Assembly (NCBI GenBank): GCA_027080405.1
Contig: JALWSL010000356.1
Coordinates: 1-6,040, forward strand
DNA length: 6,040 nt
Direction of reading: 5' to 3'
Origin: Planctomycetaceae bacterium
GTDB taxonomy: Bacteria > Planctomycetota > Planctomycetia > Planctomycetales > Planctomycetaceae
Each line of letters begins with the position of its first letter. The stretch's first letter is position 1. Positions 4,956 to 6,040 of this stretch are shown here, piece by piece. The notes beneath the pieces were generated by a model. That model saw only the letters and a list, made by a program, of their open reading frames with translations. It searched no databases and was not told the DNA's origin. The translations under genes were made by a program, and so were the position numbers.

Positions 4956-6040
4956 ATGAAACGAATCAAGGTCGTGGTATTCTCTGTGGGCGCTATGATG
5001 GTCGCGTTCTCCGGGTTCAATTCAGTCATTGCAGCTGAGGCGAACAAGCGACAGCCCAATGTGCTGTTTATTCTGTTGGACAATGTCGGGAAAGACTGGT
5101 TTCGCTGCTACGGATCGCAGGAAGATCAAACACCCGAGATGGATCGCCTGGCCCGAACCGGTTTAAAATTTCGCAATTTCTATGTCACCCCGGTTTGCAG
5201 CACGACCCGTGTTATGCTCTTGACGGGGCGTTATCCTTTTCGCACAGGATGGCATACGCATCACGATCCGGCGATTTACGGGGGCGGTTATTTTGACTGG
5301 AACCGGGAAATCTGCATGGCTCGTGTGATGAAATCAGCCGGTTATGATACCTGTATTTCCGGCAAATGGCAGATCAACGATCTGTTCGATCCTGAGCAGA
5401 AGGAAGCGATCCACAAACACGGGTTCGATGAATACTGCCTGTTTCCCGAAGGGAAAAAAGGGCACCCGGCACATAAAAACCGGTATTGGGACGCCTACAT
5501 TATTCGCGATGGAAAGAAGATTGATACCACTGGAAAATTCGGCCCGGACATTTTTACCGATTATTTAATCGACTACATGAAACGCAAACGGGATCGTCCG
5601 TTCTTCGCCTACTATTCAACCATTCTGACACACATTCCTGTTGTTCCCACTCCCATGAACAAGGGGAAGGATTTAACCCGACGGGAACATTTTGCGGGAA
5701 TGCTGCGTTATGCGGATCATCTGATCGGTCGCCTGGTCAGGTCTTTGGAGCAGAACGGTTTACGCGATAATACGATTATTTTTATCACCGTTGATAACGG
5801 CACCGATAACGGGTCTGATCAGAATGATTACGAAAGTTTGGGGGGACGTATCAATGGTCGGATTTCAGATGAAGGCATCTATTCGCTAACCGAGCGTGGC
5901 ATCAATATGCCGTTCATTGTGAATTGTCCTGCCCTTGTTCCCGGTGGTCGGGAAAGCGACGATCTGATCGATGCCAGCGATGTTCTGCCGACGTTGGCAC
6001 ATCTGGCCGGAGCGTCCCTGCCGGCAGGTGTCATCTACGA
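4956..6040 (+). CDS. Secreted sulfatase (arylsulfatase A-like), 3' partial, atypical active site
   Basis: The reading frame is open to the right edge, with 361 complete codons. A Sec signal peptide is visible: basic MKRIK, a hydrophobic core at about 6-20, and likely cleavage near A26/A27. The sulfatase fold follows: NVLFILLDN (35-43) with metal ligand D42, then PVCSTTRVMLLTGRYP (79-94) with C81 as the residue expected to become formylglycine. Next are SGKWQI (135-140), THIPVVPTP (225-233, H226), TVDNG (278-282, ligands D280 and N281) and LTERGINMPFIV (311-322). Compared with the usual consensus there are several changes. Asn replaces the second Asp of the first pair, CxPxR has become CSTTR, GKWH has become GKWQ, and the Lys expected before the last motif appears to be Ile308. 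Hydrolysis of sulfate esters, probably of polysaccharides outside the cytoplasm, is the family role. The substrate is unknown. GAGAG (4944-4948) is a modest ribosome site at good spacing to the ATG. Confidence 0.9.
   Translation, partial: MKRIKVVVFSVGAMMVAFSGFNSVIAAEANKRQPNVLFILLDNVGKDWFRCYGSQEDQTPEMDRLARTGLKFRNFYVTPVCSTTRVMLLTGRYPFRTGWHTHHDPAIYGGGYFDWNREICMARVMKSAGYDTCISGKWQINDLFDPEQKEAIHKHGFDEYCLFPEGKKGHPAHKNRYWDAYIIRDGKKIDTTGKFGPDIFTDYLIDYMKRKRDRPFFAYYSTILTHIPVVPTPMNKGKDLTRREHFAGMLRYADHLIGRLVRSLEQNGLRDNTIIFITVDNGTDNGSDQNDYESLGGRINGRISDEGIYSLTERGINMPFIVNCPALVPGGRESDDLIDASDVLPTLAHLAGASLPAGVIY

Noticed and set aside
5344..5568. 74-codon + strand frame inside the sulfatase region
   Set aside because: It is a shifted frame of the sulfatase gene, which is continuous from 4956 to 6040 with all family motifs in order.

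Overview
The window most likely comes from a planctomycete (Planctomycetota, Planctomycetaceae-like). Two things point there. One is a prepilin-type protein carrying both the [17 protein letters not shown]-terminus and the C-terminal H-X9-DG motif of the DUF1559 family, which is strongly expanded in that phylum. The other is a secreted formylglycine-type sulfatase, also abundant there. All supported genes lie on the + strand. The genus cannot be fixed from sequence reading alone.

Positions 1-3603 hold one compact gene run for a type II secretion / type IV pilus-like assembly system. It starts with a GspF/PilC-type inner-membrane platform protein cut by the left edge (3-944). A second, divergent GspF-type protein follows (1017-2171). 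Then come three small proteins with prepilin-like N-termini, in the order and style of GspI, GspJ and GspK (2235-2675, 2672-3208, 3208-3603). The three overlap by 4 and 1 bases, which points to translational coupling.

Positions 3604-3753 are non-coding and packed with inverted repeats: an 18-base perfect palindrome nested in a second stem, a related degenerate hairpin, and two smaller stems. This looks like a REP-type repeat or an RNA-level spacer. The DUF1559 gene (3754-4689) follows with its own strong ribosome binding site. It ends in a 14-base tandem repeat that runs into a clear Rho-independent terminator (4751-4790).

After a 165-base stretch with no recognisable element, a secreted sulfatase begins at 4956 and runs off the right edge. 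Its catalytic-site residues deviate from the classical sulfatase consensus.

Working model (inference): the two F proteins form the membrane platform, the I/J/K-like proteins form the tip or priming complex, and the DUF1559 protein is a candidate filament subunit or substrate. No ordinary GspG/PilA major pilin is visible in this window. The sulfatase is separated by a terminator and is probably an independent unit.
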